Source of the DNA: Anastatus disparis
Taxonomy: Eukaryota; Arthropoda; Insecta; Hymenoptera; Eupelmidae
Direction of reading: 5' to 3'
Length of the DNA: 64,000 nucleotides
Assembly: GCA_017163975.1 (NCBI GenBank)
Contig: JAFFSR010000230.1
Span: 472,501 to 536,500, forward strand
Numbering within the stretch: the first letter of the stretch is position 1; each line of letters opens with the position of its first letter. Both the position numbers and the translations under genes were made by a program. Positions 47,724 to 55,221 of this stretch are shown here, piece after piece. The notes under the pieces are model-generated. The model was not told the DNA's origin, searched no databases, and worked only from the letters and a program-made list of their open reading frames with translations.

Positions 47724-48252
47724 TGCGGAGAATTTCGAAAAATTCTTCCACAATCAGCGATTTCACGCTGGGGTTAAGTTTCAGTAGCCACTGTTTCAGA
47801 TTAGCAGCGTTATTTAGAGCACACACGTAATTTGAATACGATGATTTTATGTAATGATGCATACACTGTACACTGCTGAAATTCAAATTTCTAAAAGCTG
47901 GACAATCTTGTTTTTCTAAATTTTCAATCTTACAGGTGGTGAGCTTGGAAAGTAGTTCAAGCTTTTCTTGACCTCGCACGAAAATTACACGACAATGCTT
48001 GCAAATATCTTCCAAATTTTTGTATAATCTTTTTATCGATATATCACCTTCGTACCACTCCAGACCATGATGATTCAGTGTCACCCAATTGTTCTGTCTC
48101 AAAGCATTTTTAGGTAAGCGTCTTAAATTACAAGGAGGCGCCACAATCCAATGAGCGATAAAGTTTTTATGAATAGCAAGTACAGCCACCTCCTTTGGAA
48201 TCAAACGGTTTTTGTTGTCCTTTAAAAACTGCACGTCAATCACCACGTCCAT
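47608..48252 (-). CDS. Polinton protein with possible degenerate exonuclease (DEDD) fold
   Basis: 214 codons from an ATG. The order of blocks resembles DnaQ/DEDDh exonucleases: MDVVIDVQ..IPKEVAVLAI (strand with Asp near residue 5), ICKHCRVIFVRGQEKLELL (ExoII-like helix without the usual Asp), CPAFRNLN, then CMHHY..CALNNAANLKQWL (ExoIII-like). Glu of ExoI appears replaced, so it may be non-catalytic. The last ~40 residues overlap the protease start and may be out-of-frame extension. The fold assignment is inference; the gene itself is firm by position and length. Confidence 0.6.
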   Translation of the reverse strand: MDVVIDVQFLKDNKNRLIPKEVAVLAIHKNFIAHWIVAPPCNLRRLPKNALRQNNWVTLNHHGLEWYEGDISIKRLYKNLEDICKHCRVIFVRGQEKLELLSKLTTCKIENLEKQDCPAFRNLNFSSVQCMHHYIKSSYSNYVCALNNAANLKQWLLKLNPSVKSLIVEEFFEILRNEFKRDCSISDEDQVSRSRRLSSGSDSSDVGETLCACA

Positions 48253-48344
48253 ACTGTTTGCAATTAAAGTTGCTCGCCGACTGAGATGATAAAGATGGCT
48301 TTGCTCCGCTTAAATAGCGAGAACTATATCCCCACCACTACTAC

Positions 48345-49646
48345 TTAACCGCTATAATCCACGACAACCTGTCTCGACGAGTCAATTTCGAGCAAATTGT
48401 CGTATTCAGCATAAATTATACAATTTACAGCGCCCTCTAGCGGGTCGTCGAATCTAACATCAATTCGTACATTACCATTTTTTATCAAATTCCAATGACT
48501 ACCATCACTCGCCGATAAATCAGGTGTCAAATCAAAAGCGAATAGGCAGTAACCGTTTGGATAGTCTTTACGGGTAATCGAGTTGCCTGAATTCATAAAG
48601 TGAATACCAGTGCCGGAAAAAAGTGTATGATAAGCATCAACGTACATTTTGCTATTTTTGAAATCTGGCTGTAAGGGTTTCGATGGCACTTGCATTCCAT
48701 CAACGTACAGACATAAAAAATTTATATTAAAATTCTTGAAATTAAACGGGTTAAGACTTTTATCTCCGTTGTAAGCTTTATTCTCAACAAAACCGAGTAT
48801 AATTCTTTTTGGTAGTTGACCTAATATGACATTGTCGATTGTTTCCCCATGCACACCATTATGTAGTGTAACAGCCTTAACTTCTACACGTGTCAGTGGG
48901 TATTTTGCAGTAGTCTGCGACAATAGTTTTTCGTGAGCTAGCACGAGTGAAGGATTTAATCTTACTCGACGTACAAAAAGCGTAGCCTCTGTAATATTTA
49001 CTGTGAAAGCACCAGCGGGATCCATGAGACAGAAACCATCACGAGAACGCACGAGCCTTACTCTAACTTCAACACCACCCAGTAATAATTTGTCTTGATT
49101 AAAAACATCACAATGTAAATGGCCGAGTAAATCAATCTTTCTGTTAACCATAAGCGCTTTACGCTGGCTGAGACCTGTATTACCACCTGTGGTATCGTCC
49201 ATTTTTCCTGCTGTATCATCGTACCACAATCCACTCGTTAAATGAGACTTTTTAGCTGTTGGGCCATAATTTAGTAATGTTTCAATGTAAGCTCTGTACG
49301 CATAAGCATTGTTTGGTGGTGAAACAGGTTTCTGATTGAATAGCACGTCGACTTGATTGAACAACGAATGCAAAAGATTATTTATTGGTCCAACGTTCGG
49401 ATCTTTAGGTGGTTCAGCACTAGTGCATGTTACACTGACACTCACACTTAACATTGTGTGAGCCAAGTCTAGATACTCAGTGTTGCCAGGGATGGTAAAT
49501 TCAATTGGTGATTGGTCGTTAAGTGAAGATATCGGTTTGTACTGAACCCAGTAAGAGCCTTCAATTGCAGTCTGTGTCGAAGGTAATTCAAAAAGTGATA
49601 ATTCCGACTTGATCGACTGACAAGATTCTGTATGCAACAGCGCCAT
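48345..49646 (-). CDS. Major capsid protein (double jelly-roll)
   Basis: Intact 433-codon ORF from an ATG (MALLHTESCQSIKSELSLF). Strand-rich sequence without low complexity. Features recalled from Polinton capsid proteins: FTIPGNTEYLDLAHTMLSV near residue 50, INNLLHSLFNQVDVLFN near 90, a long insertion region around 120-170 and a C-terminal FDLTPDLSASDGSHWNLI followed by NVRIDVRF. The family is often annotated in insect genomes under the C. elegans name F54H12.2. It would form the hexagonal capsomers of an icosahedral particle. Neighbours (penton, basic protein, protease) agree. Confidence 0.85.
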   Translation of the reverse strand: MALLHTESCQSIKSELSLFELPSTQTAIEGSYWVQYKPISSLNDQSPIEFTIPGNTEYLDLAHTMLSVSVSVTCTSAEPPKDPNVGPINNLLHSLFNQVDVLFNQKPVSPPNNAYAYRAYIETLLNYGPTAKKSHLTSGLWYDDTAGKMDDTTGGNTGLSQRKALMVNRKIDLLGHLHCDVFNQDKLLLGGVEVRVRLVRSRDGFCLMDPAGAFTVNITEATLFVRRVRLNPSLVLAHEKLLSQTTAKYPLTRVEVKAVTLHNGVHGETIDNVILGQLPKRIILGFVENKAYNGDKSLNPFNFKNFNINFLCLYVDGMQVPSKPLQPDFKNSKMYVDAYHTLFSGTGIHFMNSGNSITRKDYPNGYCLFAFDLTPDLSASDGSHWNLIKNGNVRIDVRFDDPLEGAVNCIIYAEYDNLLEIDSSRQVVVDYSG

Positions 49647-49678
49647 CTTGAAATTTTAATTTTCAAATATATCTCTAG

Positions 49679-50172
49679 CTACACGTGCTTTCTTATTCTG
49701 CTTCTTCTTCTTTTTCGTAACTTTATCACTTTTCGAGCGTTTAGCCGCTGAGGTGTTTGTAGTGCCAGGTGCACTCGACGACTGAGTTGATGATGTCTCG
49801 TTCTTCTTTTTATATTCTGATTCCTCCCTTCTTTCGCACTTGACTCACCCAAGAGCAATTTGTCCAGAACAACGTCAGCTTTTCTTTTGAGATTTTTACC
49901 ACTCTCGCGAATGCGCTGTTTGGTCGCCTCTTTGACCGGTCTGCCACCTAGAGTGACATCATCTAGGATATTTTTACCCGCTCGGAGAGCCTCCTTACCG
50001 ACCACTTTTGCACCTTGTTTGATCTTCGGTACAGCTGCTCGGAAGAGGCCTTTCAAAAACTACCTACTCCTGCACCCGACTGGTGATAACCAAAACAAGG
50101 TTTACCAACTGTAACACACTTACCCCCACCACCAATCATTTGGTTATTGAAAAAATCTTCAAACACAGGCAT
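49679..50172 (-). pseudogene. Basic GLF-containing virion protein, frameshifted
   Basis: An ATG at 50172 opens MPVFEDFFNNQMIGGGG and a glycine/hydrophobic stretch, then a frameshift in a T5 run near 50058. The downstream frame carries LKGLFRAAVPKIKQGAKVVG and a Lys/Arg-rich middle. A second shift near 49835 is likely because the C-terminal lysine-rich tail reads better in another frame. Similar proteins in Polintons and adintoviruses are compared to adenovirus pVI/pX-type core or cement proteins. It begins 2 nt from the end of the penton gene. Confidence 0.7.
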
Positions 50173-50173
50173 T

Positions 50174-51004
50174 TTATCGGATGCGCTTAAAGTGAAGCGT
50201 TACAGTCAGCGTACCGTAGTCGAATGGAATGGGAAATCCGTGTTCGTCTCTTATATCTATTTCTATCGACTGAAACGCTGAAGACAGCAGTGGTAGGTAC
50301 ATGGGTGGTGAAAAGTTTTTAATTTCAACACCTCCGTAAACGTAGTCACGCAAATGAAGCGAGACTATACGTAGTAAGCTCGTGCGCATGTCACCTGTTA
50401 CATAAGGCTGGCAAATGTTGCTGTAAACCATGAGCACGGTTGGTAACCCGTTCACAAGATTTGCTGGTCGATTACCGGCAATGTAGTGCTCTTTATTACC
50501 TTTGCAAGAGAAAATTGGTACATTTTCCAAACCTAAAATTCTAAGTAATTTTTCCGATAGGGTAAACGTGTGCATATAAGTTGTACAATCTTCACCACAT
50601 CGACATATAATCTGTACATACCCACCAGCGCGGATTTCAAAATATAAATGATTTTTCACATTCTCGAGACTATTTATTTCTTCTAAGAGACTTTCAATAT
50701 CACGGTAAACACCAGGTTTAACGCGGGCAAACACCTCGGCCTTCTGTTGAGTCTCCTCCTCTGTTTCTCGCAAAACATTCGCCACGTCACGTTTGGATGT
50801 CTTAACAGAAATCACCCCCTCACGCTCTACCACTGATATATGCTGAAATGTGAGAGGTATTTGAATTTCCGTGAGTCCTACACACCAGTCGCCATGAAGA
50901 TAAAAATTTTGTGATAATTGTGTTGTAAAATGCGTCGCCACATTATGTGGAAAGACAAACTTGCTGCTGTTGCTCGGTAAAACCATGTAAAATTCATCGT
51001 TCAT
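50174..51004 (-). CDS. Minor capsid protein (penton-like, single jelly-roll)
   Basis: Intact 276 codons from an ATG. The N-terminal signature FYMVLPSNSSKFVFPHNVATHFTTQLSQ..LHGDWCVGLTEIQIP (residues 5-50) is the hallmark of Polinton minor capsid proteins, with a C-terminal strand-rich end GTLTVTLHFKRIR. Overlaps the integrase ORF by 11 nt. It would occupy the fivefold vertices. Confidence 0.85.
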   Translation of the reverse strand: MNDEFYMVLPSNSSKFVFPHNVATHFTTQLSQNFYLHGDWCVGLTEIQIPLTFQHISVVEREGVISVKTSKRDVANVLRETEEETQQKAEVFARVKPGVYRDIESLLEEINSLENVKNHLYFEIRAGGYVQIICRCGEDCTTYMHTFTLSEKLLRILGLENVPIFSCKGNKEHYIAGNRPANLVNGLPTVLMVYSNICQPYVTGDMRTSLLRIVSLHLRDYVYGGVEIKNFSPPMYLPLLSSAFQSIEIDIRDEHGFPIPFDYGTLTVTLHFKRIR

Positions 51005-52109
51005 TGTAAATTTTTAAATCTTTAGCTTCTATCCAAGAATTGAATTTTTCTGGGTACCCCCTCCAACTGACCAAATATTGTTTTTTCGACCCCCTACCTT
51101 TGCTCTTCAAAACCTCATCAACCTCAAACGCTTCGCTATCTAAATCTTTGCGCACTCTGCTCAACTGTTCTTCGTAAAAATATCCGTCAATTTTTTCTCC
51201 ATCAAGATCTGTCAAAATATAGACGGGTGGTTGTTGTCTTGTGTCGACTCTTATAATTTTAAACAGCTCCAGAGTCCAGCCACCCTCGTATGCTTTCCTG
51301 AAGGCTGTCTTGGCACGACTGACACGAACCAGATCGCCAACGCTGTATTTAGCTACTCGAAACGGCTGTTTTTCGCTGTAACGCAACGTCAAATTTTGAC
51401 GTACCACGTGAGCATTATATAAGTTGACTTTGGAAGGGGGCATTTTTATGGCACTGTGCCACGACTCGTTGTAACACGTCACAATTTTTTGCAAAACGTC
51501 TATATAACGTCTTGTGCGCGAGTGAGTAAAGTATCGCCAGATACGACCTTTGAGAGTTCGAATAAAACGTTCGGCAATGGCTGCCTTTATATCAGGGTCT
51601 CTGACGACTCGATAGGTAATATGTTTCTTTTTTAGCACCTCTTGCACCTCTCGACCGATAAACTCTTTACCTTTATCAGTCTGTAGATAAATAGGGTGTC
51701 TATCATTACATCGTGATAAAATTTTGTCTAATGCTACAGCGACGCTTCGACTGGTTTTGTCGAGAAGAGGCTCTACCCAGGCAAACTTTGAAAGTGCATC
51801 AATGACAATGAGAATATAGCTGTATCCATCATTGTAGGTTTTAAGTGATCTAAAATCTGCCAAGTCAGCTTCCCACACTTCAAAGGGGCTAAAAACGTTG
51901 TAATGTCGACGAGGAAAACGATGTCTCACAAGTTTGTGTAAGGTATGTGCATCCTGACTCTTCAACCATTTGGCAATGGTATTGTTATCAAATTTTTTGG
52001 GTTTCGCGTGTTTCAGTAGATGAGCACCAGCGTACGCTGATGGTGCAGAAAGATTATAGTAATAATGCTCAAGATCGTCCGGCTTTTTCGCCTCCTTCTT
52101 CTTTTTCAT
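50994..52109 (-). CDS. Retrovirus-like integrase with C-terminal chromodomain
   Basis: 371 codons from an ATG, no breaks. The RNase H-fold integrase core has Asp82 (WEADLADF), Asp145 (LQTDKGKEF) and Glu180 (AAIAERF), a D-34-E spacing. A C-terminal SH3-like region (YSVGDLVRVSR, GWTLELFKI) is followed by a chromodomain at about 328-366 (FEVDEVLK..YLVSWRGYPEKFNSWI). It inserts the linear viral DNA with a 6-bp duplication, as seen at the ends here. The chromodomain probably reads methylated histone tails for target choice. Overlaps PLA2 by 41 nt upstream and penton by 11 nt downstream. Confidence 0.95.
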   Translation of the reverse strand: MKKKKEAKKPDDLEHYYYNLSAPSAYAGAHLLKHAKPKKFDNNTIAKWLKSQDAHTLHKLVRHRFPRRHYNVFSPFEVWEADLADFRSLKTYNDGYSYILIVIDALSKFAWVEPLLDKTSRSVAVALDKILSRCNDRHPIYLQTDKGKEFIGREVQEVLKKKHITYRVVRDPDIKAAIAERFIRTLKGRIWRYFTHSRTRRYIDVLQKIVTCYNESWHSAIKMPPSKVNLYNAHVVRQNLTLRYSEKQPFRVAKYSVGDLVRVSRAKTAFRKAYEGGWTLELFKIIRVDTRQQPPVYILTDLDGEKIDGYFYEEQLSRVRKDLDSEAFEVDEVLKSKGRGSKKQYLVSWRGYPEKFNSWIEAKDLKIYNER

Positions 52110-52578
52110 TGCTCCTCCTCCTCCCCCTCTTACAAACTAGCTTTTTCTCTCTCTTTTGCTGTCTTTTAAATGTATTTTTAATGCGTTTCAAAAATTTATC
52201 AAACGCAATTTTGCTGACCATGCACAAAACAGTAATACCAGCTGCAGTCTTTTCATTACCATCCGCAGTCTCCGAGAGCATGCGTGAAAATGCTCGTTCA
52301 GCCAGCAGTCTGTCGGCTTTTATATGATTCGTTATTTTTTTATTTGAATATGAAATATCGTGCTCTAGACAGGCATTGTCAAGAGGATTTTTTCCTCTCT
52401 GACCACGTCTGAGACGCTCTTCGAGATGTGTGCCAGGGCCGAGAAACTGGTAGCCTGGTAGATGCATTTCAAAGGGTACAACCGAAATCAATCGGTCTAT
52501 AATAGTACCAGTTTTCTCCCCCTCCTCCTCCTCCTCCCTCTCCATCACTTCCTTCCATGCTTTCACATACGGTCCCAT
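52069..52578 (-). CDS. Virion phospholipase A2 domain protein (parvovirus-type)
   Basis: 169 codons from an ATG. The calcium-loop YQFLGPG (residues 43-49) and the LDNACLEHDISY block (66-77) with catalytic His73-Asp74 match the PLA2 domain that parvoviruses carry in VP1 and that adintovirus-type Polintons encode separately. In parvoviruses it opens endosomal membranes during entry. A Glu-rich patch lies before it and a Lys/Arg-rich tail after it. All catalytic residues are present, unlike the copy at 7620-8060. Confidence 0.85.
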   Translation of the reverse strand: MGPYVKAWKEVMEREEEEEGEKTGTIIDRLISVVPFEMHLPGYQFLGPGTHLEERLRRGQRGKNPLDNACLEHDISYSNKKITNHIKADRLLAERAFSRMLSETADGNEKTAAGITVLCMVSKIAFDKFLKRIKNTFKRQQKREKKLVCKRGRRRSNEKEEGGEKAGRS

Positions 52579-53393
52579 TTTAGCTGTTCGAGGCGACTCT
52601 TTTTTACAGGGGTTGATGGTGTAGCTGCCAACTCGCTACCAACTTTTTTACGCTTTTTCGCACTATCGACTTCTTTCTCCTTTACGCTCGTTAGACCAGT
52701 AGCTGTTGAAGAATAATAACCTTCGTTTTCCGACGACGATGACAGCGGTGAATCAGGGCTATGAGATGCAATCTTACGCCACAGTTGATCGTTACCAATG
52801 AATTCTCGAGGTATGCTAACTTGTCGCAAGACGCGTGCAAACTGTTTGTACCCGCGCGGTGGTGGTCTTTTTCTACTTCTCATAGCTTCGTTCATTAAAT
52901 CGACAATATTAGCACCCTCGACAACAGTGCCATCTAGCTTGATTATACCACGACTATCCCATTCAATATTACCAGCTTGCCGCAAATATCTAATGAGATG
53001 TCTAGCATTACTTTGAAATTTCTGCGGTACCGACTGGACAAACTGTTCGTCGTCGATTTCGTCATTATTGTCTGTACCCATCGTCGTTTCCGTTTCTAAT
53101 AATGTTGTCTCGTTTGGACGTATTATACTCCTATTTTCATCCTTCTTCTCCCCTCTTAGATGCAAGTAACGCTGCAAGATTTGTTGATATTGCAGAGATT
53201 TTTGACGCTCATCACCCGTAGAATGTAAAATTTTACTCATTTCTTCGTCAAGGCGTGTCGTGGCTGTACCAGGTGTCTGGACACTGGATGGTGGTGTTGT
53301 ATGATTGGTAGTTGGTACGTCGTGCTGCTGCTGCAGCCGCTGTTGCTCCAAGCACTCTTGTGGTACTAAAATCATTTTTCTTGCGTACTCCAT
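52563..53393 (-). CDS. Conserved 276-aa Polinton protein, function unknown
   Basis: ATG start MEYARKMILVPQECLEQQ, Gln/His-rich segment, Q-rich helix (SLQYQQILQRYLHLRG), acidic spacer, then a conserved domain (ARHLIRYLRQAGNIEWDSRGIIKLDGTVVEGANIVDLMNEA, about residues 130-170, quoted only in part as motif landmarks) and a Lys-rich C-terminus with nuclear-localisation-like KKRKK. Widespread in animal Polintons next to the ATPase and integrase genes, probably virion-associated. Overlaps neighbours at both ends by 16-22 nt. Confidence 0.75.
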   Translation of the reverse strand: MEYARKMILVPQECLEQQRLQQQHDVPTTNHTTPPSSVQTPGTATTRLDEEMSKILHSTGDERQKSLQYQQILQRYLHLRGEKKDENRSIIRPNETTLLETETTMGTDNNDEIDDEQFVQSVPQKFQSNARHLIRYLRQAGNIEWDSRGIIKLDGTVVEGANIVDLMNEAMRSRKRPPPRGYKQFARVLRQVSIPREFIGNDQLWRKIASHSPDSPLSSSSENEGYYSSTATGLTSVKEKEVDSAKKRKKVGSELAATPSTPVKKSRLEQLKWDRM

Positions 53394-53716
53394 GCCGATA
53401 AAACAGGTTTCACAATTAGCCGTAGTAAATATGCTGATTTTACCACCAATTTCCTTTTTACCTCCAAAATACCCGGTTTAGCGAGTTTTCGCAACAGTGG
53501 TGCGACTTTTCGCAATTGTTTCTTATAATATTTGCTGAGTGGAATATTTCCACGTAAAATGTTCAAAGCACACTCGCAAATGTACGTTATAAGTTTGGAA
53601 TTTGCTTCGCGTAATATGGCCTTGAGTTGAGAAAGTTCGATTTTACACAAAACATGTAGTTGAGTCCAGTACTTTTCTGGAATTGGTCTGCTACGACTAC
53701 GTCTCACCGGCTCCAT
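53372..53716 (-). CDS. Small basic Polinton protein (core/pVII-like position)
   Basis: 114 codons, Arg/Lys-rich, ATG at 53716 directly abutting the ATPase stop. Helical CICECALNILRGNIPLSKYYK near residues 47-68, then RKVAPLLRKLAKPG and a hydrophobic end. Proteins of this kind are recurrent next to the ATPase in insect Polintons. A DNA-binding or core role is plausible from charge only. A trace of it is left in the old Polinton at 10129. Confidence 0.65.
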   Translation of the reverse strand: MEPVRRSRSRPIPEKYWTQLHVLCKIELSQLKAILREANSKLITYICECALNILRGNIPLSKYYKKQLRKVAPLLRKLAKPGILEVKRKLVVKSAYLLRLIVKPVLSAWSTQEK

Positions 53717-54393
53717 TACAATCGCACGACTGGCACATTATTCGAGCGAGCACCAGCTTTTATGGGTTTGCAACGAGGCACATAAACGTACTGATGTTTG
53801 TCGAACGGGAATATACAAGTACGAAATCTCACGTTTTCAGGCGTACCCTGTTTCAGATCTATGAACAAATAGCCGTGTGGTTGTGCTGTGGCATCGAGAT
53901 ATGCCTCTTGCAAAAAACGAGGCTCCTCGGGACAGACTTGGCGCGCCAGATGATTTATTTGCGCTCGATCGCGCGGATTTTTAAATACCACGATGTAGTT
54001 AGAGTTTAAAGAAATTTCTCGCTGACCTTGATGAAAGAGATTTTGCGAGATAAAGATGACGCTCAAGTTATTGTGATGACTGCCTTTGGTAAAGAGATTT
54101 ACTTCAGCTCTGTTGGACGATTCTCTCATCAGATCGTCGAGAATCAAGAGTTTTGCTCGTGGATCATTGGCATAGTCTTCGCTCTTTGGTAAACCCTCGT
54201 GAAATTCGATACCCTCGGCCAACTCCTTGTAAATTGGCTGCCACTCGGTATAGTACAAGAGTATACGCTCGAATTTTGTATCACTCATGCGATCAATGTG
54301 ATGCAAAAAATTCTTCACGAATACTGTTTTACCACACGAGCTGGGTCCACAAATCATCAAAGTCCACGGATGCACCCACCTGCAAACATCCAT
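53716..54393 (-). CDS. DNA-packaging ATPase (A32/FtsK-HerA type)
   Basis: 225 codons from an ATG. Walker A GPSSCGKT (residues 16-23), Walker B LLILDD (82-87), sensor-like IFISQN (114-118), Arg-containing C-terminal region. Size and motifs match Polinton and NCLDV A32-like genome-packaging ATPases, which pump DNA into the capsid. First gene of the leftward late-type cluster; the divergent spacer to 54876 probably holds its promoter. Confidence 0.95.
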   Translation of the reverse strand: MDVCRWVHPWTLMICGPSSCGKTVFVKNFLHHIDRMSDTKFERILLYYTEWQPIYKELAEGIEFHEGLPKSEDYANDPRAKLLILDDLMRESSNRAEVNLFTKGSHHNNLSVIFISQNLFHQGQREISLNSNYIVVFKNPRDRAQINHLARQVCPEEPRFLQEAYLDATAQPHGYLFIDLKQGTPENVRFRTCIFPFDKHQYVYVPRCKPIKAGARSNNVPVVRL

Positions 54394-54692
54394 GTTACCG
54401 TCGCTGCTGCTAAACTTCTATTACTAACCTCATCGAATTCTCGAACCACTCTACATATACGATCATTAAGAGTGATGAGCAAGAGTGGGGGGCGGCGGCG
54501 GCGGCGGCGGCGCGCGCATGTGCGAGCAGTATCGTGCTGGCACTAGCCAATCGTTTAGCTGATTAGCCATATAGCTGGCTGACGCCAGTATTATTCCGCT
54601 CTTTAGCTATATGGCTGAAAGAGCCAAATAAGTATTAATCACCTACTTATAATTAATACCCCTACCACCACCACCACCACCACCATTTATAG
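54394..54692. promoter_or_regulatory. Divergent spacer with inverted repeat and triplet repeats
   Basis: Lies between the leftward ATPase cluster and the rightward PPP1R15-like gene. It contains a (CGG)n tract at about 54490-54511, a perfect 12-bp inverted repeat AGCCATATAGCT/AGCTATATGGCT (54565-54576, 54605-54616) and a (CCA)n tract near 54664-54685. Probable bidirectional control region, by position. Confidence 0.45.
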
Positions 54693-54724
54693 TATAAAAT
54701 TTAAAGCGTTGGTAAACGGTCAGT
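54693..54724 (+). promoter_or_regulatory. TATA box and initiator of the PPP1R15-like gene
   Basis: TATAAAA at 54693-54699 and an arthropod-type initiator TCAGT at 54720-54724 (predicted +1 A at 54722), 29 bp apart, the normal spacing for RNA polymerase II. Confidence 0.65.
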
Positions 54725-54782
54725 GCTGGTTAGTCTTGAAAAAGTGCTGCCATCGTGAGCAATAACCAAGAAATTGAAAAAG

Positions 54783-54844
54783 GTAATAAATTTTTATCAA
54801 AGAATTAATCAGATTTAAATTTTTGATTCTCAACAATTTTACAG
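54783..54844 (+). other. Predicted 62-bp 5'UTR intron
   Basis: AAG|GTAATA donor and TTTTACAG acceptor, with a T-rich tract between. Removing it leaves a leader of about 92 nt before the ATG at 54876. Confidence 0.5.
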
Positions 54845-54875
54845 AAAAGAGAGTCTACAAAAGGTACAGTGAACG

Positions 54876-55091
54876 ATGAATCAAACAAAACAAGTGCATT
54901 TCAAAAAGGGTAAGCCGAAAATTCATGTGATACGCGTGTGGGACTATGCGAGTCGTACAGCGCGACGTGGAGAGTGGGAGCAAGCGGCTCGTGATAGAGA
55001 AAGATTCAGAATGAGAGTCGAAAGGATGCGGATTATTCTGGAACCTGTGCTTTTGAAAAAAATTGATGACTACTCAATTAATAGAAAATAA
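54876..55091 (+). CDS. PPP1R15/GADD34-like PP1-binding protein (viral eIF2-alpha phosphatase cofactor)
   Basis: Intact 71 codons, the only rightward gene of the provirus. KQVHF (residues 5-9) is an RVxF-type PP1 docking motif. VWDYA (21-25) and ARRGEWEQAARDRERFRMRV (29-48) give the spacing and residues of the conserved PPP1R15 core that holds PP1 and eIF2-alpha: Trp22, Ala25, Arg30, Gly32, Trp34, Glu35, Ala38, Arg39, Asp40, Arg41, Arg43, Phe44. Host PPP1R15 proteins are much longer, while the herpesvirus and African swine fever virus counterparts are short like this. Known role of the family: bring PP1 to phosphorylated eIF2-alpha and reverse stress-induced translation arrest. Function here is inferred. 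The polyadenylation signal AATAAA (55087-55092) overlaps the stop codon. Confidence 0.8.
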   Translation: MNQTKQVHFKKGKPKIHVIRVWDYASRTARRGEWEQAARDRERFRMRVERMRIILEPVLLKKIDDYSINRK

Positions 55092-55221
55092 ATTTATTTT
55101 TTCGTTTTACATTTTTATAAAATATAAAAATTTATTTCAAAATAGTTTGTGTTTTAATTCTCTCTCTTTATCCTGTATCATATATTCGCTTTAGTAATAA
55201 TATATTTACAATAATTTATTT

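Noticed and set aside
54876..55091. That the PPP1R15-like ORF is a captured host exon or host gene locus
   Set aside because: It lies well inside the Polinton termini, in the ATPase-PolB spacer, and the older Polinton has the same gene in the same place and orientation.
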